Origin: Euonymus europaeus
Taxonomy: Eukaryota > Streptophyta > Magnoliopsida > Celastrales > Celastraceae
Assembly: GCA_963580455.1 (NCBI GenBank)
Contig: OY756962.1
Location: 25,557,001-25,621,000 of the forward strand
DNA length: 64,000 nt
Reading direction: 5' to 3'
The notes beneath the pieces are model-generated. The model saw only the letters and a list, made by a program, of their open reading frames with translations, was not told the origin of the DNA and made no database searches. This document shows, in pieces, positions 45,062 to 56,944 of this stretch. Each line of letters starts with the position of its first letter. The stretch's first letter is position 1. The position numbers were made by a program, and so were the translations under genes.

Positions 45062-48000
45062 CTATGCACCAATGGAAGATTGAATCTGTTCCAGGGTTTT
45101 TCCTTTTGTTTCAGGTACCAATGTTATCACAAACAGTATGGCCAATGCATTGATCGCTGCATAAAGAATATATGTGCCTGCAAACCACACATACACATAA
45201 AGTAAGTACTCAGAACTCCAATGAATTCATATCTACTTGTTCTTTTTTCCTAAAATGCTGTCGGATCGATTTACCATAGGAGCTCCAAGATATAAGGTAG
45301 TTGAAAGTGTAGGAAACTGCCCAAGCACCAAACCAGTTCACTAGTGTTGCGAGGCTTCCAGCTACTCCTTTAATATTTATAGGAAATATCTGCAGTCAAA
45401 AGGCAAAAAAAAAACTCTCATTTCTTGTAATGCACAACAAACCATATGGCTTTGAAAAATGAGAGCATCCGGTTTTAAATACCTCAGACATCACAACCCA
45501 AGGTACTGCACCCATTCCAGCGGAAAAGAATCCTATATATAGCAGTATGCCAATGAGGGTGAGTATTGGAACTGCATTGAGGGCCAATTCGTGAACCTGA
45601 CTCGAAAAAAGGTTCGGTTATTTTTATTGGTTAAGAAAACCAAAACGCATTGCTGTTAAGAGTAGATGATGCATTATTACCTTCAGGTAGAATGAAAGTC
45701 CAGTAAGTAAACAGGCTATGACCAATCCGGTTGCAGAAACCTAGAATACAATGAAGATAAAGTTAACTTTCAGAATGTGAAGCATACTAGACGATGATAG
45801 CTTGGATTATAATTTACCAGTAAGAGAGGCTTTCTTCCAAATTTATCTATCACAGCTACATTTAGGCCAGTAACCACAACCTGTGAATGTCAAGTATTTC
45901 AGTCATTTTCTTACTGAATAGGACAGAGGGATTTGATTCCCTAAGAATTAATGGAGTTAGTGAGAATTCAGAACCTGAAGGATGGCATAGATTATTGTTC
46001 CAATACTGGCAGAGAACCCTATTCGTCGGCAAGACCAAAAAAAAAAAAGAACTATAAATTAGCAAAATAGACGAAGAATCTAGTTGAGACTTGGGAGTAT
46101 TGTTTGCTACAAAAAATGAATTTCAAAAGAACTTGAGATGCAGAGGATTTTTTTTCCTGCACTGATACTCTTTATGTTTTGATCTGGAAGAAGAAGCATT
46201 TATCGAAGTCTCACTTACCTGCTGATTCAAAAATATTGCTGACGTAGAAGCAGATTCCATTGATGCCCCCAAATTGTTGAAAGAACATCAACCCAACTCC
46301 TATCTTTGAATACACAATATGCGAAGATATTTACTCATATAAAGTTGAATATCAGATTTATGGTTCAAGGGGTCATCTTTTGATAGTTCTGTGGATAAGA
46401 GAGAGAAGACTTACAATGACTGAGCGTATGTATCTCCTCCGGAACAAATCAAAGAGTTTGGCTTTCGGTAGACGCTCAAGAGTTTCTATGTAATCCTGTC
46501 AATGATGGATCATATTTTGAGGATTTTATTTGGAAAATTATTATTCTGGATAATGATATAGAATTTGAAGAAGTTACCTGGATTTCGGCTGCCTCGTCAG
46601 TGATATCAGTATCCTTTCCGCGAAGTTTCTGAAGTGCAGTTTCAAACTCTTTCTGGCGACCGCACTTTGCCTGCAATGCTAATAATGTTATTTTGTCTGC
46701 AAGAAGTGAACATGTTATGTCTATGAAAATAATATTCTTTTTTGTTTCTTACCAGCCATCTGGGAGACTCAGGAATGCAAAAGAGACCGCCAACAAGAAC
46801 AGCACATGGAACAAGTCCTGCAATCAGATTGTAATTATCTTCTTGTCACAATAGCATGCTCTCTTGTTTTCAAATGTTACATATTAAAAGATCAATGTTA
46901 TGCTCATCGTTGTTCTTAAGATTGGTGCGATTATATAAAGGGATAGAGAAATTGCACCAGTTAATGCTAGAGCCCTCCAGCTTAGGACTGTTCCTATTGT
47001 AAAGGCAACGGACACTCCAGCAGTGATCATAATCTGTAGAATAAGAAGACATAGTAAGATACGATATTTATGTAACTTTGATCTTATGAAAATGATTGGA
47101 GTCAGGCATATTATAGAAAGTAACGGAAGAATATAGCCTTGGTTTCAAGAATTGAATCACATCAAAACAATTTGTTCATCCAATTGAAAGTGAAGTAAAT
47201 CTTTACCTGATTTGCTGTTGTGAGTGCTCCACGAAGGTTTTTGGGTGCGATTTCCGCTATAAAAACAGGTACCTTGACATACATTCCATAAAGGGCGTTA
47301 AGAGTTGCCAATTGAAAGGGTCATGTTTAATACTCAAAACTTCAAAATATATTTGCAGAAAACGAGAGAAAAAAAATGTACCACATAAGAATAGACTCCC
47401 ATTCCATATCCTGTAGCCAGTCTCCCAATGTCCAAAGGCCATACTCCCTTTACATTAATCAAGTCAAGTCCACCAGAAATATAAATTAGGCCTCTTTTTA
47501 GGCTAAAAACATAGCAGGCAAAGCAACGATGAGTCCTAGTTTTTAAGATGGTTTAAACCTCTGCAAAGTAAATCGCAAGCCATCCAGCAACACAGAAAGC
47601 AGTAGCCACTCCCATGGCCTACATAAATTCCACTGTTAAGCCTATGATGTAGCTATAGATGTTGAATGGATGGATTAGAGGACTAATTCTTACCCCTTTT
47701 CGACCAACAAAATCGGCAATAGGCCCGCTTGTGATTGCGCCAATCATCGCTCCAAAGGTCAATATGGAACCAAACACTGAAAACTGCACACCGACACTTT
47801 TTTTAGAGTTGAGAAAAGCAGTTTAAGAGGGATAGTTAGAGAGGTAATTCAAGGACATACCTCGCCCAGAGACAGAGAGAGATCTTCCCTGATAGCATTC
47901 TGAGTAGGCGATGAGTATCCCGCCTAAATATTGATAAAGAACATTTTTTTGTATCTCATTAGATTCCAGAACTAGGCTTCTTTCACATAAAGACCCTGAA

Positions 48001-48207
48001 ACTGAAACATAAATATGTACTTACACAGGCTCCAAATGCATATGAACCACAAACTGCCACAAATGTGCTGAGGTAGACCATGAAGTGATTCCCTTGATCA
48101 GATCCATCTTCTTTGTCAGCCGGATTCTTCGTTCTCTGAATCAGCGATTCTCTTATCTCTTCTTGCACACTATTACCACCTTTCTCTACATCCTCTTTGA
48201 TGGCCAT
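45062..48207 (-). CDS. ERD6-like monosaccharide transporter (479 aa, 17 exons)
   Basis: Seventeen minus-strand exons, from 48207-48025 down to 45177-45062, sum to 1440 nt with every phase matching; the short exons between 44 and 116 nt are typical of the ERD6-like family. These are tonoplast H+/sugar facilitators of the MFS that export hexoses from the vacuole. Twelve membrane segments are expected. Visible signatures are [11 protein letters not shown] after TM2, [17 protein letters not shown] at the end of TM6, [10 protein letters not shown], and [12 protein letters not shown] near the C-terminus. The N-terminal tail has an acidic/Leu motif (EEIRESLIQ), a possible vacuolar sorting signal. 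I cannot assign the exact paralogue (ESL1, ERDL6 and others). Confidence 0.93.
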
Positions 48208-48367
48208 GCTTTCTTATATCAAAATTTCAGTTACGTGTATATGTTTATGGCAAAGAGAAGCAGCTCCTATATGTATGGAACCAAAAGTGCAACAGTAGAA
48301 TTGTCAACTACTGCATATGTACATACATACATATCACTTTCTGAGGTTACAAGTTGAAGTTAAATAT

Positions 48368-48580
48368 GTGTATCCAGGGGTTAATGATACTCTTCGTCGT
48401 TAAAAGAGTTGACACATACCAACTCAGTCTCCGAGGTTTCAAATATTTCAATTAAGGAACCGTGGTTTTAAAACAAATACAAAACCACGGTTCCCGAATT
48501 AAAATATTTGAAACTTGAGTGACCAAATTGAAACATGTCAACTCTTCAGGGATGAAAAATACCATTAATCCCGTGTATCC
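48368..48580. mobile_element. Foldback (hairpin) MITE upstream of the transporter gene
   Basis: Two arms of about 100 bp form an imperfect inverted repeat centred near 48478 (GGAACCGTGGTTTT .. AAAACCACGGTTCC). Matching blocks further out include TTTCAAATATTT, AAGAGTTGACA and GGTTAATG/CATTAATCC. There is no ORF. The element lies about 160 bp upstream of the transporter ATG, within its promoter. Confidence 0.7.
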
Positions 48581-49590
48581 TACATTATTACCATAAAAAA
48601 TGTCTTTTATTGTTATCTTTATTCTCTACATGGTAATATATTGTGCTGTGAAGCTTCCTTTATTGAATTTAATAGACAAGAAGAAAAATTAGTATACATT
48701 AGGCAAAATAGGACAGAAGAAGATGATCTTGACTCTCTAAATTTGACATTTCAAAGGCAAAAAGCCTAAAATTTTGAATACAAACTCTTAATAAAAGATA
48801 TATTTTTTCATCCATCAGAGATAGGTTCAAAGGGATCCATATCTATAAATCAGATTGAGACAGCTGTCAGCTGAGCTGGATCCTCCTCGACAGTCATAGA
48901 TAGGACAATTTCTAAATTAATTGGATGGTATTCGAACGTGATTAAGTAGTTGCATTAATGGTCTAAACTATTGTTTGGCAATAATCCAACGTTGTAAGAG
49001 AATCACCTGAAGTCCAGTAAAATTTGCATCAGTCCATCTATTATAGTTTCAAGGATAGGCTACCGACAAGAATTCCACCTAACAAAAACCGAGCAACAAC
49101 TACCATTTCTCTTGTCCAAGTGGGGGTATAGATTCCATACTGACTGGCGGTTTAGGTCACATTATCCTTTTCTGTATTGACATTGCAATTTGCAAAGAAA
49201 ACAAAAAAATGCCATTATGCTGTCTGACTTGCTTTCAAGCCGTCGGTCTTTGTTTACTGGAGATTAAATATTATTTACAGCTAATAATCAAGACAAACCA
49301 TGCAAAAATCCCAAAATCCAGATTTGAAAGTTTCTATTATTGCTATACAATGACAGAGCTGAATAATCCAGCAGTTGTTCATACAAAATGCTGTGACGTT
49401 CAATTTCTAATCATTTTTGTGGGTTCATATCCTTCAACACGTGCTGTATATCAATCCTGGACTTCTCATTTGATAAAAATAAAAAATATAAACTGTCATT
49501 TGGCATTGTTGATGTATTTGACACCAGAAAAGGACATACATACCATGTCAACTTGATATATGGAATTGATGGATGCATCAAGATAGATAT
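48581..49590. other. Gene-free stretch
   Basis: A/T-rich, with no recognisable gene. An open frame at 49209-49556 shows no family resemblance. An (AG)n microsatellite follows at about 49591-49616. Confidence 0.4.
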
Positions 49591-49904
49591 TTAGAGAGAG
49601 AGAGAGAGAGAGAGAGGGACAGAAGAGCTCATCAGATACAGACAAGCAGACAGAAGAAAAAAAAATGATGATATTCTTCTTCTACTTGTCATCAACAGGC
49701 AACAGCATCAAAAAAATCAAACAAGAAAAAAGGACTATAAGTCTATGCTTATAATATTATAATGTTGAGAGAGACTGTTACCCTCTTGTTCGGTCAAGAA
49801 AAATGAACATCATAAAAGCAAAAAAGTACAACTCCCCCAGATATCTTTGATGTTCAATCAGCAAGCAATCCGTCAACGTAAATTGAATGTCGAACAAATT
49901 TACC

Positions 49905-49989
49905 TCATGGCTCTGTCGACGACATCTCCACCGCCTGATCCATTGTTGGCCTAGCGTATGACTACGGATGAGAACAGAGAAGCACAACC
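49905..49989 (-). pseudogene. Relic of a receptor-like kinase C-terminus
   Basis: Minus-strand translation gives VVLLCSHP-stop-SYARPTMDQAVEM.., which resembles kinase subdomain XI of plant receptor-like kinases (..LLCSHP..RPTM.QAVEML). An in-frame TAG interrupts it and upstream sequence is frameshifted. No rest of a kinase is nearby, so this is a small decayed fragment. Confidence 0.5.
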
Positions 49990-50089
49990 GGTACATTCTC
50001 CTCCAGGACCTCTGGCGTACCCCCTCTTCAATGAGATCCAAGGATCTCTCTCGGTAGTCTCTATCACCATCCATACTCAACCGGTAAAT

Positions 50090-50932
50090 AATGCGAATGG
50101 ATAAGCATTGGATACTTTATTTTTGTGATCAAAGAAGCCTTCTACTTCGAATCATTAATTAGCTACGTCCGGCTTTATGTCAATTTTCCGTCCAAAGTGA
50201 TGATATTGCGTTGTGACATGGATTTTTTGGCGTTGATTTTTTAATAATTTATTTTTAGATAAACAGTTGGCAATGGCTAATTAAATTACAACACGTGTTT
50301 TTCATTTTATAAATTAATATAACTGTCTTAAAAATGTAATCACTGCTTAAAAAAAATAAAAATATCAAAAAAAAAGGGCATATTTTCCAACCACAATCAG
50401 TGCAGGCAGATTCGCAAGACAATCAAGATCCGATGTAAGCCCAAATTGTCGAGCGTAAATCTAGAGACGAAAATGTCGGCAACTATCGTGGACATATTTT
50501 GGACCAATCAGAGCTTAAGCTCAATCTGCAACTTTGTGTTGTGTCCAACCCCTTGTTGATGGTCTTGAATGTAAAATTGTATCTGAAATGTGTTATGAAT
50601 GCATTTGCCCCTTAGGAGATCGCTCTCTAGCACGAACCATGTTAAACCCCTGCTCTATTCCCGATGGATCAATATGCCTCAATCCGGCCAAATTGCATTT
50701 TGTCTCGATCCAATCGTTTTTGATAGCGGATTAAGGAGAGACTATCCCGTTGGACTTGTCTGGGCGATGCAATTCCAACGGCGATGGTTTTGCTTCGATC
50801 GGACGTCGAAAAGGAAAGATATGGTTGTCAACCTATTTTGGCTTAATTGGATGATAAAAATATTTTCGATATATTTATTATTTTGTCCTTATTTCTAGGT
50901 TCAAAATGAAATGAATCTATTCTCAAAGAAAG
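50090..50932. other. Gene-free stretch
   Basis: No gene is supported. Open frames at 50534-50898 overlap each other and match nothing recognisable. Confidence 0.35.
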
Positions 50933-51081
50933 AATGAGACTCTCAAATTTAAGTGAGATTTATCACCATTATGGTGAGAGTTGTGAAAGGGAGAGGACTA
51001 CCTCCCTTTGTGTAGCCTATCGAGCCATTGGGCCTCCGTGTTTGTGTTGGGTATTCCCCCTCCTTAGTATCAAAAAAAAAA
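50933..51081 (+). mobile_element. 5'-truncated SINE copy
   Basis: This shares its body with the SINE at 58837-59039 (inverted relative to it): GTGAGATTTATCACCATTATGGTGAGAGTTG, the CTCCCTTTGTGTAG and CCTCCGTGTTTGTGTTGG blocks, and a 3' A-run at about 51072-51081. The tRNA-like head is missing or eroded. Confidence 0.7.
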
Positions 51082-51512
51082 GTCCTCATATCGTAATTTG
51101 TCCATATTTTAATCAACATATACACTATCAATATAAATTGAACCTAATAATTATATTTTAAACAACATATATGCTGTCATGAAACACCATTTTAAAACTA
51201 TGCTACTTCCCAAATTATTTTCCTTAATGACATTTCTATAAGAGAAATGCCGTATTGGGGAAACGCCATTTTAAAATTATGTTAATTCCCAAACATACTC
51301 GCCCGTACACCAAATTTTCGTTGATGACATTCCCATAGGATAAGTGTCTTATTAGGAAATCACTTTACGCACCAGATTTCTCGCATCAGTATTTCAAGTC
51401 AACTGGTGCGAGATTAGTGTCTAGTCTGCAAGATCCGCCATTTCTACTCATCCGATTAAGTCGTTTTAAAGTTTGAAAAGGAACGACAGGAGGGTGGGTT
51501 CGAGGGTCGACC
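51082..51512 (+). other. Upstream region of the AHP gene
   Basis: Contains two related words about 80 bp apart (ACGCCATTTTAAAATTATG and ACACCATTTTAAAACTATG), an internal duplication. No clear TATA box was found. Confidence 0.35.
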
Positions 51513-53847
51513 ATGAACGCTGTCACTCAGTTGCAGAGGCAGTTCGTTGATTACTTCGTTTCACTATACAGGGAGGTCAGTACTTATTTATATCTGTATT
51601 TTGGCTGAACTCATGGGATTCAAGCATATAAATTATTCGTTTCATGTGGGTTTGTTCTATTACTTTCGTTTTTTCTCGAATACGGAAATCGTTTCATGGA
51701 GAAAGATTAAGATTTTCGGTACGAAGAAGCTATATTTGTAGGAAACACCCAGATCGCATAAGTATTATTCAAATTGAAATAGCAAGTGCGATACGGAGTA
51801 GAACACGAAAGGAGGCTGTATATTCCAACATAAGAAACACTAGAAACAAAATGGGCTTATATAGTTATATATGACCCATAACAACAAAACCTAATAAAAG
51901 ACTTCAAATAAAGGTTGAGTCTTGACATTTATGAAACAAACGGGCTCTTTTGGAAAGCTTTTGGATGTTCTGATGCCGATAACTTGTTATTGTTCGAGTT
52001 AAGGGATTTGTGGATGATCAGTTTAACGAGCTACAGAAGCTGCAAGACGAAAGCACCCCGGATTTTGTGGCTGAGGTTGTCACTCTCTTTTTTGAAGATT
52101 GTGAGAAGCTTATCAACAATATGGCTAAAGCTCTGTGAGTATATATTTTCCTTATTCTTTTGGGTTTCTTATTGCAGTTGGTTATATTATATAGGTTTTG
52201 TTAGGGAAACCTTGCTTGGTGCAAAGGGGCATGTGTGTGTTGGTTGAATTAGACTTTATTTGTTGAAAACTTATTGAGTGAGTCCCTTCTTTGTGTTCAG
52301 GGAACAAGAGATAGTGGATTACAAGCAAGTGGACTCCCATGTTCATCAATTGAAGGGTAGCAGCTCCAGGTATTAGTAACTTTCTCGTTTACTGAACTGT
52401 ATGATATGTGCCCTTTCCCTTCGAAAATACTTCTTTACTAATTCTAACGAAAGTTAATGTAACTTGTTCTTGTTCATCAGTATTGCTAATTTACAGTGCT
52501 TATAAATTTCTGAGACAATATCTGGCTGTTATACAAATAGGATTGTATTTTAGACATTTGTTTTAAGATGAAAAGCAGTTTTTGAATTGATGTCTATTTC
52601 TCTGGGTTTTTTTTATTTGATTAGAGCATTGCTTTATGTACAGTGTAGGTGCCATGAGGGTGAAGAATCTGTGCATTAACTTCAAAACTTACTGCGAAGC
52701 CCAAGACCGTGAATGGTGAGCCTTTATTAAAAAATATTTCTATTCTAATTGCTCGTCTAATGAAAAACAACCCAACCATTCGGTGCACTGGTTTATGATA
52801 TGTGATGACACAATATTGAGTCTGAAATCAAACCAATTTTTTTTGGAGTGCGACTTTGGCTAACTTGGATGAGTCGAGCAGAATGTAATTTATTGAGGAT
52901 ATGTGAATGTCTCGAGTCAAGTTCATCATATTTGAAACCTATGGTAAGCTAAATGTTAGATGCTATGTTCTTGAAGGAAGGGTAGATAATTCTCTCCTAG
53001 ATTTTTTAGGGATTTTAAAAGAAGTCAGGGCAGTTGAGTTATATTCTGTAGACTGTGAAATGTGAATCAATAAGCTTAGACGGAAGCTGATGGATATCAA
53101 CTTTTAGATACATTGTTTGGAATGAAAATTATGGTACTATTTGTTCCTTTTTAGGAAGTCATGACGAATGGTGAAACATGTAGTGGTAAAGTCATTTCAT
53201 TGCAACCAATGAGTAACATTTTCATAGCACAAGAAAACAATATCTCAAAAACCCTAGAATAACTTTTGCGGATTGACACAGTTCTCGGCAGAAGCACCAA
53301 ATATGTTGTTTGTATGCAGAACAATAGCTATTGGTGCACTTGTTAACTTTTTTCATATGCACTTGAATTTGATTCATTGAGAGTGCCATTGCAGTTGTAT
53401 GGGATGCCTGCAGCAAGTGAATCATGAATACTTATTGCTGAAGAACAAGCTTCAGACTTTATTCAGGGTAAGTCTAAAAAGCTGTACTCAAATAGGCCGT
53501 GTTTCCCTGATGCTTTTGATCATCCAGATACAAATTTCCATCTATTTAGTGGCAGATGTCTGGTAATGAAACGACCTCGCATGCGTAACTGAATTTTTTT
53601 TATAAAGAAATCAATTTACTTTCCAGAAGTCCATTTCTCTTGTCTTCTTCTATATTTCAAATCCCATATTTTTGCTTCAGCTTTGTTTCATCCTCTGGAG
53701 TTACAAAATGAGAGATTTTTACTATTTTTTGCTTCAATTTTTTTTTTAATCTTGGTTTTCACTTGGGTTTTAATAGTTAATTGTGGTTGACAACAGCTAC
53801 AGCAACAGATCCTTGCTGCCGGTGGGTCGATTCCAACGATAGCTTGA
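51513..53847 (+). CDS. AHP1: Histidine-containing phosphotransfer protein, AHP type (152 aa, 6 exons)
   Basis: Exons: 51513-51575, 52004-52134, 52301-52369, 52644-52715, 53395-53467, 53797-53847; 459 nt in frame. AHPs relay phosphate from cytokinin-sensing histidine kinases to response regulators, moving between cytosol and nucleus. The conserved HPt motif is [11 protein letters not shown] with the phospho-accepting His at residue 80. The N-terminal [19 protein letters not shown] helix and C-terminal [20 protein letters not shown] helix complete the four-helix bundle. The key His is present, so this is not a pseudo-HPt of the AHP6 kind. The length fits the family. Which Arabidopsis AHP (1, 2, 3 or 5) it matches best is not resolved. 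Confidence 0.93.
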
Positions 53848-55216
53848 GTACCCTGATAGCGTACCCTTTTTAATGGTAAAGCTAGAATTCTTGCAGGTGT
53901 AAATCCTAGCTAGTTTTACTATTGGACTTTCTGTGATTTTTTGCTGTTTTTCTTAAATTTGTTCAACCAGGTGGCTCATGTTTCTTCCCTTGTGTCTTCA
54001 TGCTCGTTATTCTTTTGCTGACAGTGTTTGTGTTTAGACAATTTTAGGCCTCTGTACCACAGGGCCTTTGTTCAAGTTCTGCATGTGTTGGGCTGGTTTT
54101 GTGAATTCTGGCCACTAGCTGGCGTGCTAGCTTTCAGCCTTTCACGAGTCAAATTTGCATTAACAGTGGCAGATTTATTTTCAAACTCCATGACAGAACA
54201 AACAAATATAATCGTCTTAAAATTGTTGAAACGGATCCGTAGCTCAATTCTGAGTTAGGAAATCAAGCCCTAGGAAACCCAAGCTCCATCTTTTAATATT
54301 TAATATTTAGGGCTTCAATTAATTTGTAGCACTCCTTAGGTCACTCAAAACACTCCACTACCCTCATGTTTTGTACAAAAATCGCATTATAATTCTTTTG
54401 AACATATAAAAATCAACGGACCTAAGCCAGAAAATCGACGCGAGCTTCTTCTTCCAATCCAGCTTGGGGACGCCCCTAAAATTAGGGCTGGGATTAGATC
54501 AATTTTACTGGCAACCCACTATAGTCAAACAGATAATGATCTGAAACTTTTCTTAAAATCTAGTGGTCTAATCGGACCAATCATAAACCAAACCGATCCA
54601 ATCCCAGTCACAAAATCCCTCATGCGGTTAATTTCTTATGATTGATTTGTTTTATAATTGTATTTTACAGTTTTAAGCTGTCAAAAATATTGTGTTTAAA
54701 GTTGTCAAAAGTACAGTGTAAATTTTTTTGGGACCCACAACTTTAAGTTATATAAAATATTGTGGGTGTTTGTTTTTTTTTGTTAGATTAATTATATAAA
54801 TAAAATTACAAAAATAATGGATTATAATAAAATTAATTGGAAACTTTTATAGATTTTATAGATACAAATGAACAATTATGTAATATAACTGTAAAATACT
54901 GTGAGCTCCACATATTTAAGCAATGAAAAGTTATGGGATGACAATGTTTCATTTGCCACAACTTAAAGCTATGGGGCTAACAATTTTGAGTTGCGCATCA
55001 ATAGAACATGTCTCTTAATACAATCACATTGACAAAACACAAATTCATATACATTTTCTTATATTAAAAAAAGTCTATCTATTCTTCAATTCTCTCATTC
55101 ATTTTCTAACAAAACTACCCCCAAAATTAATATTGTGTCTCACATATTTTATAAAAAGTCGAGCCTCATACTCAATTATATTACTAAAATATATCTTTTA
55201 ATACAATTACATCAAC
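53848..55216. other. Gene-free stretch between the AHP gene and the LINE
   Basis: AHP 3' UTR then A/T-rich DNA; no gene supported. The open frame at 54028-54258 is unrecognised. Confidence 0.4.
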
Positions 55217-56031
55217 AAAAACATATATTCTCATTCTAAGCATGTCCATTGTGATATTCCTAGTACGTGGGCAGAGTTATTTGCCGTGGTGCTTTGGTGG
55301 ATATGGAGGTGGAGGAATGACTTTGTGTTTAATAATAAAAGTATTCAGATTGAGGCAAAGATTGTGTTCTTGAAAACTTGTATGGTTGAGATAGATAGAG
55401 CTTTTAAGAGAGATGTGCATGTCATGGATAGAAGGAGACAAGTACATTATGTAGCTTGGCAGCCTCCGTTGTCTGATTGGGTAGCTCTTAATACTGATGG
55501 TTGTTGCAAGGGGGTGACCGGCAAGGCTGGGTGTGGTGGGTTGTTTAGGGACAGTAGAGGGAGATGGATAAAAGGTTTTATGGGCAATATTGGAGCTTGT
55601 GGTGCCATAGAAGCATAATTATGGGGAATTATCCATGGATTGAAGATGGCGTGGGATGAGGGATTTAGGAAAATTATGCTTCAGACCGATTCTCTTTTAG
55701 TCGCTACTTGGCTTCAAGATGGGAAGAAGCCTAATTTATGCTTTGTGAATTTAATCCTGGAATGTGCTTCTCTCTTGAGTAGAGATTGGGAAGTTCGTGT
55801 TTGTCATGTTTATCGTGAGCAAAATCGATGCGCTGATTTCTTGGCCACAGAAGCTCTTCGTCATGACAGGGGTGTCACCATTGTTCATCAGCCTGTTCAA
55901 GTGTTAAGGTCGTTGCTGTGGGAAGATGTTATTGGAGTGAGTTTTCCCAGATCTGTGTCGATGGCAGAATAGTTGGTGTTTATTTTGGGTGTCCCCCCTC
56001 CATGTTTTCTAAAAAAAACATATATTCTCAT
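55217..56031 (+). mobile_element. 5'-truncated LINE with 18-bp target duplication
   Basis: The 3' end of an L1-like plant LINE (body about 55235-56013) ends in an A-run and is flanked by AAAAACATATATTCTCAT, seen at 55217-55234 (first base A) and again ending at 56031. The body starts in frame with C-DIPSTWAELFAVVLWWIW and encodes a C-terminal RNase H domain. Perfect target duplications indicate an ordinary target-primed insertion, probably not very old. Confidence 0.85.
55286..55975 (+). pseudogene. LINE reverse-transcriptase C-terminal RNase H domain, interrupted
   Basis: The RNase H fold shows NTDG (first catalytic Asp), QTDS (third) and CADFLA (fourth). The second acidic position, normally Glu in an A-E-L-W-G context, is a TAA stop at about 55616-55618, so the domain is split into two open halves (55286-55618 and 55619-55972). 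This is typical of a dead 5'-truncated LINE copy. Confidence 0.85.
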
Positions 56032-56881
56032 ACATTATTCTCTCTCCAACAAAAATCTATTGTTGTGAGTATTCTCATAGCAGCAATATTAGATATGTCT
56101 AATAAAAATGTCCTAAAAAATCTCAAATACTATCTGACAAGTCACATACACAAATTTTGGAGGAAGAATATATTTTTGAAATTCAAACATACGTGGATTG
56201 ATTTCCTTCTACTACTATCTTTCTTCTGCGCCAAGTAACAAACGAAATTAAATTAGACTCTCAAACCTTCCAATTGACAGGAAAAAGAAGAACACGAATT
56301 GTGTTCCTGTAAAGGCTACGGCGACAGCTGGTAAACTGATTGCAAAGTGCTACAGTGTCTTTCAAGTCATCCATCGCACCAGCTCACTGCTTACGTGGCA
56401 ACGTCTCACGGTATTTGTTACCATCACCGCATCGCACGTGATGCCCGTCCGAACCACCACTGCTGCCTTGGCATCCGAGCCTCAGCTTCCATGTAGGCTC
56501 GGACTACCGTTTAGCCCCGAACCTCATCCCAAGAAGGAAATACCACAAAAATAAAAAATAAAATAAAAATACAATGAACGACTCTTTTGTAGTTAAAGCA
56601 GAGCAAGAGAGAGACAGAGACTAGTGTCTGTTTAGTGTTTCAGTAGTAGTGGCAGTCGTTGCAATTGCATATTCAATTATTCATCTTCTTCTACAAGCCA
56701 AACCCATCTCATTGACTGAAACATTCAACAACTTCTTCTCTTGTAAGCCAAGCTTTCTCTATATGTACTGCAGATTTCTTTTTGATGCTGGTAGTTTCGC
56801 CATTAAAGCTCTCACGAGTAATCGGTACTCCTCTATCACGGAAAAGCAATCCTTTTTCGCTGAAAAATCCCCTCTCTTTCC
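56032..56881 (+). promoter_or_regulatory. Upstream region of the LRR gene
   Basis: About 850 bp without a gene. It includes GCACGTGATG, with a CACGTG G-box core at about 56436, TTACGTGGCAACG near 56392, and a GAGAGAGACAGAGA tract near 56606. These are generic light/stress-type motifs; their use is inferred. Confidence 0.4.
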
Positions 56882-56889
56882 TATATAAA
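56882..56889 (+). promoter_or_regulatory. TATA box of the LRR gene
   Basis: TATATAAA 56 bp upstream of the ATG at 56945, implying a very short 5' UTR of about 25-30 nt. Confidence 0.6.
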
Positions 56890-56944
56890 CACTTCGACTT
56901 CAGTCCACTACTCTTCACCGCTTCTGATCACTACTCTTCCTCTA

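Noticed and set aside
49209..49556. 115-aa open frame
   Set aside because: Cys-rich by chance, no recognisable domain, A/T-rich setting, no splice or promoter support.
50534..50898. Two overlapping open frames
   Set aside because: They overlap in different frames and neither resembles a protein family.
54028..54258. 76-aa open frame after AHP
   Set aside because: Lies in probable AHP 3' flank and resembles no protein.
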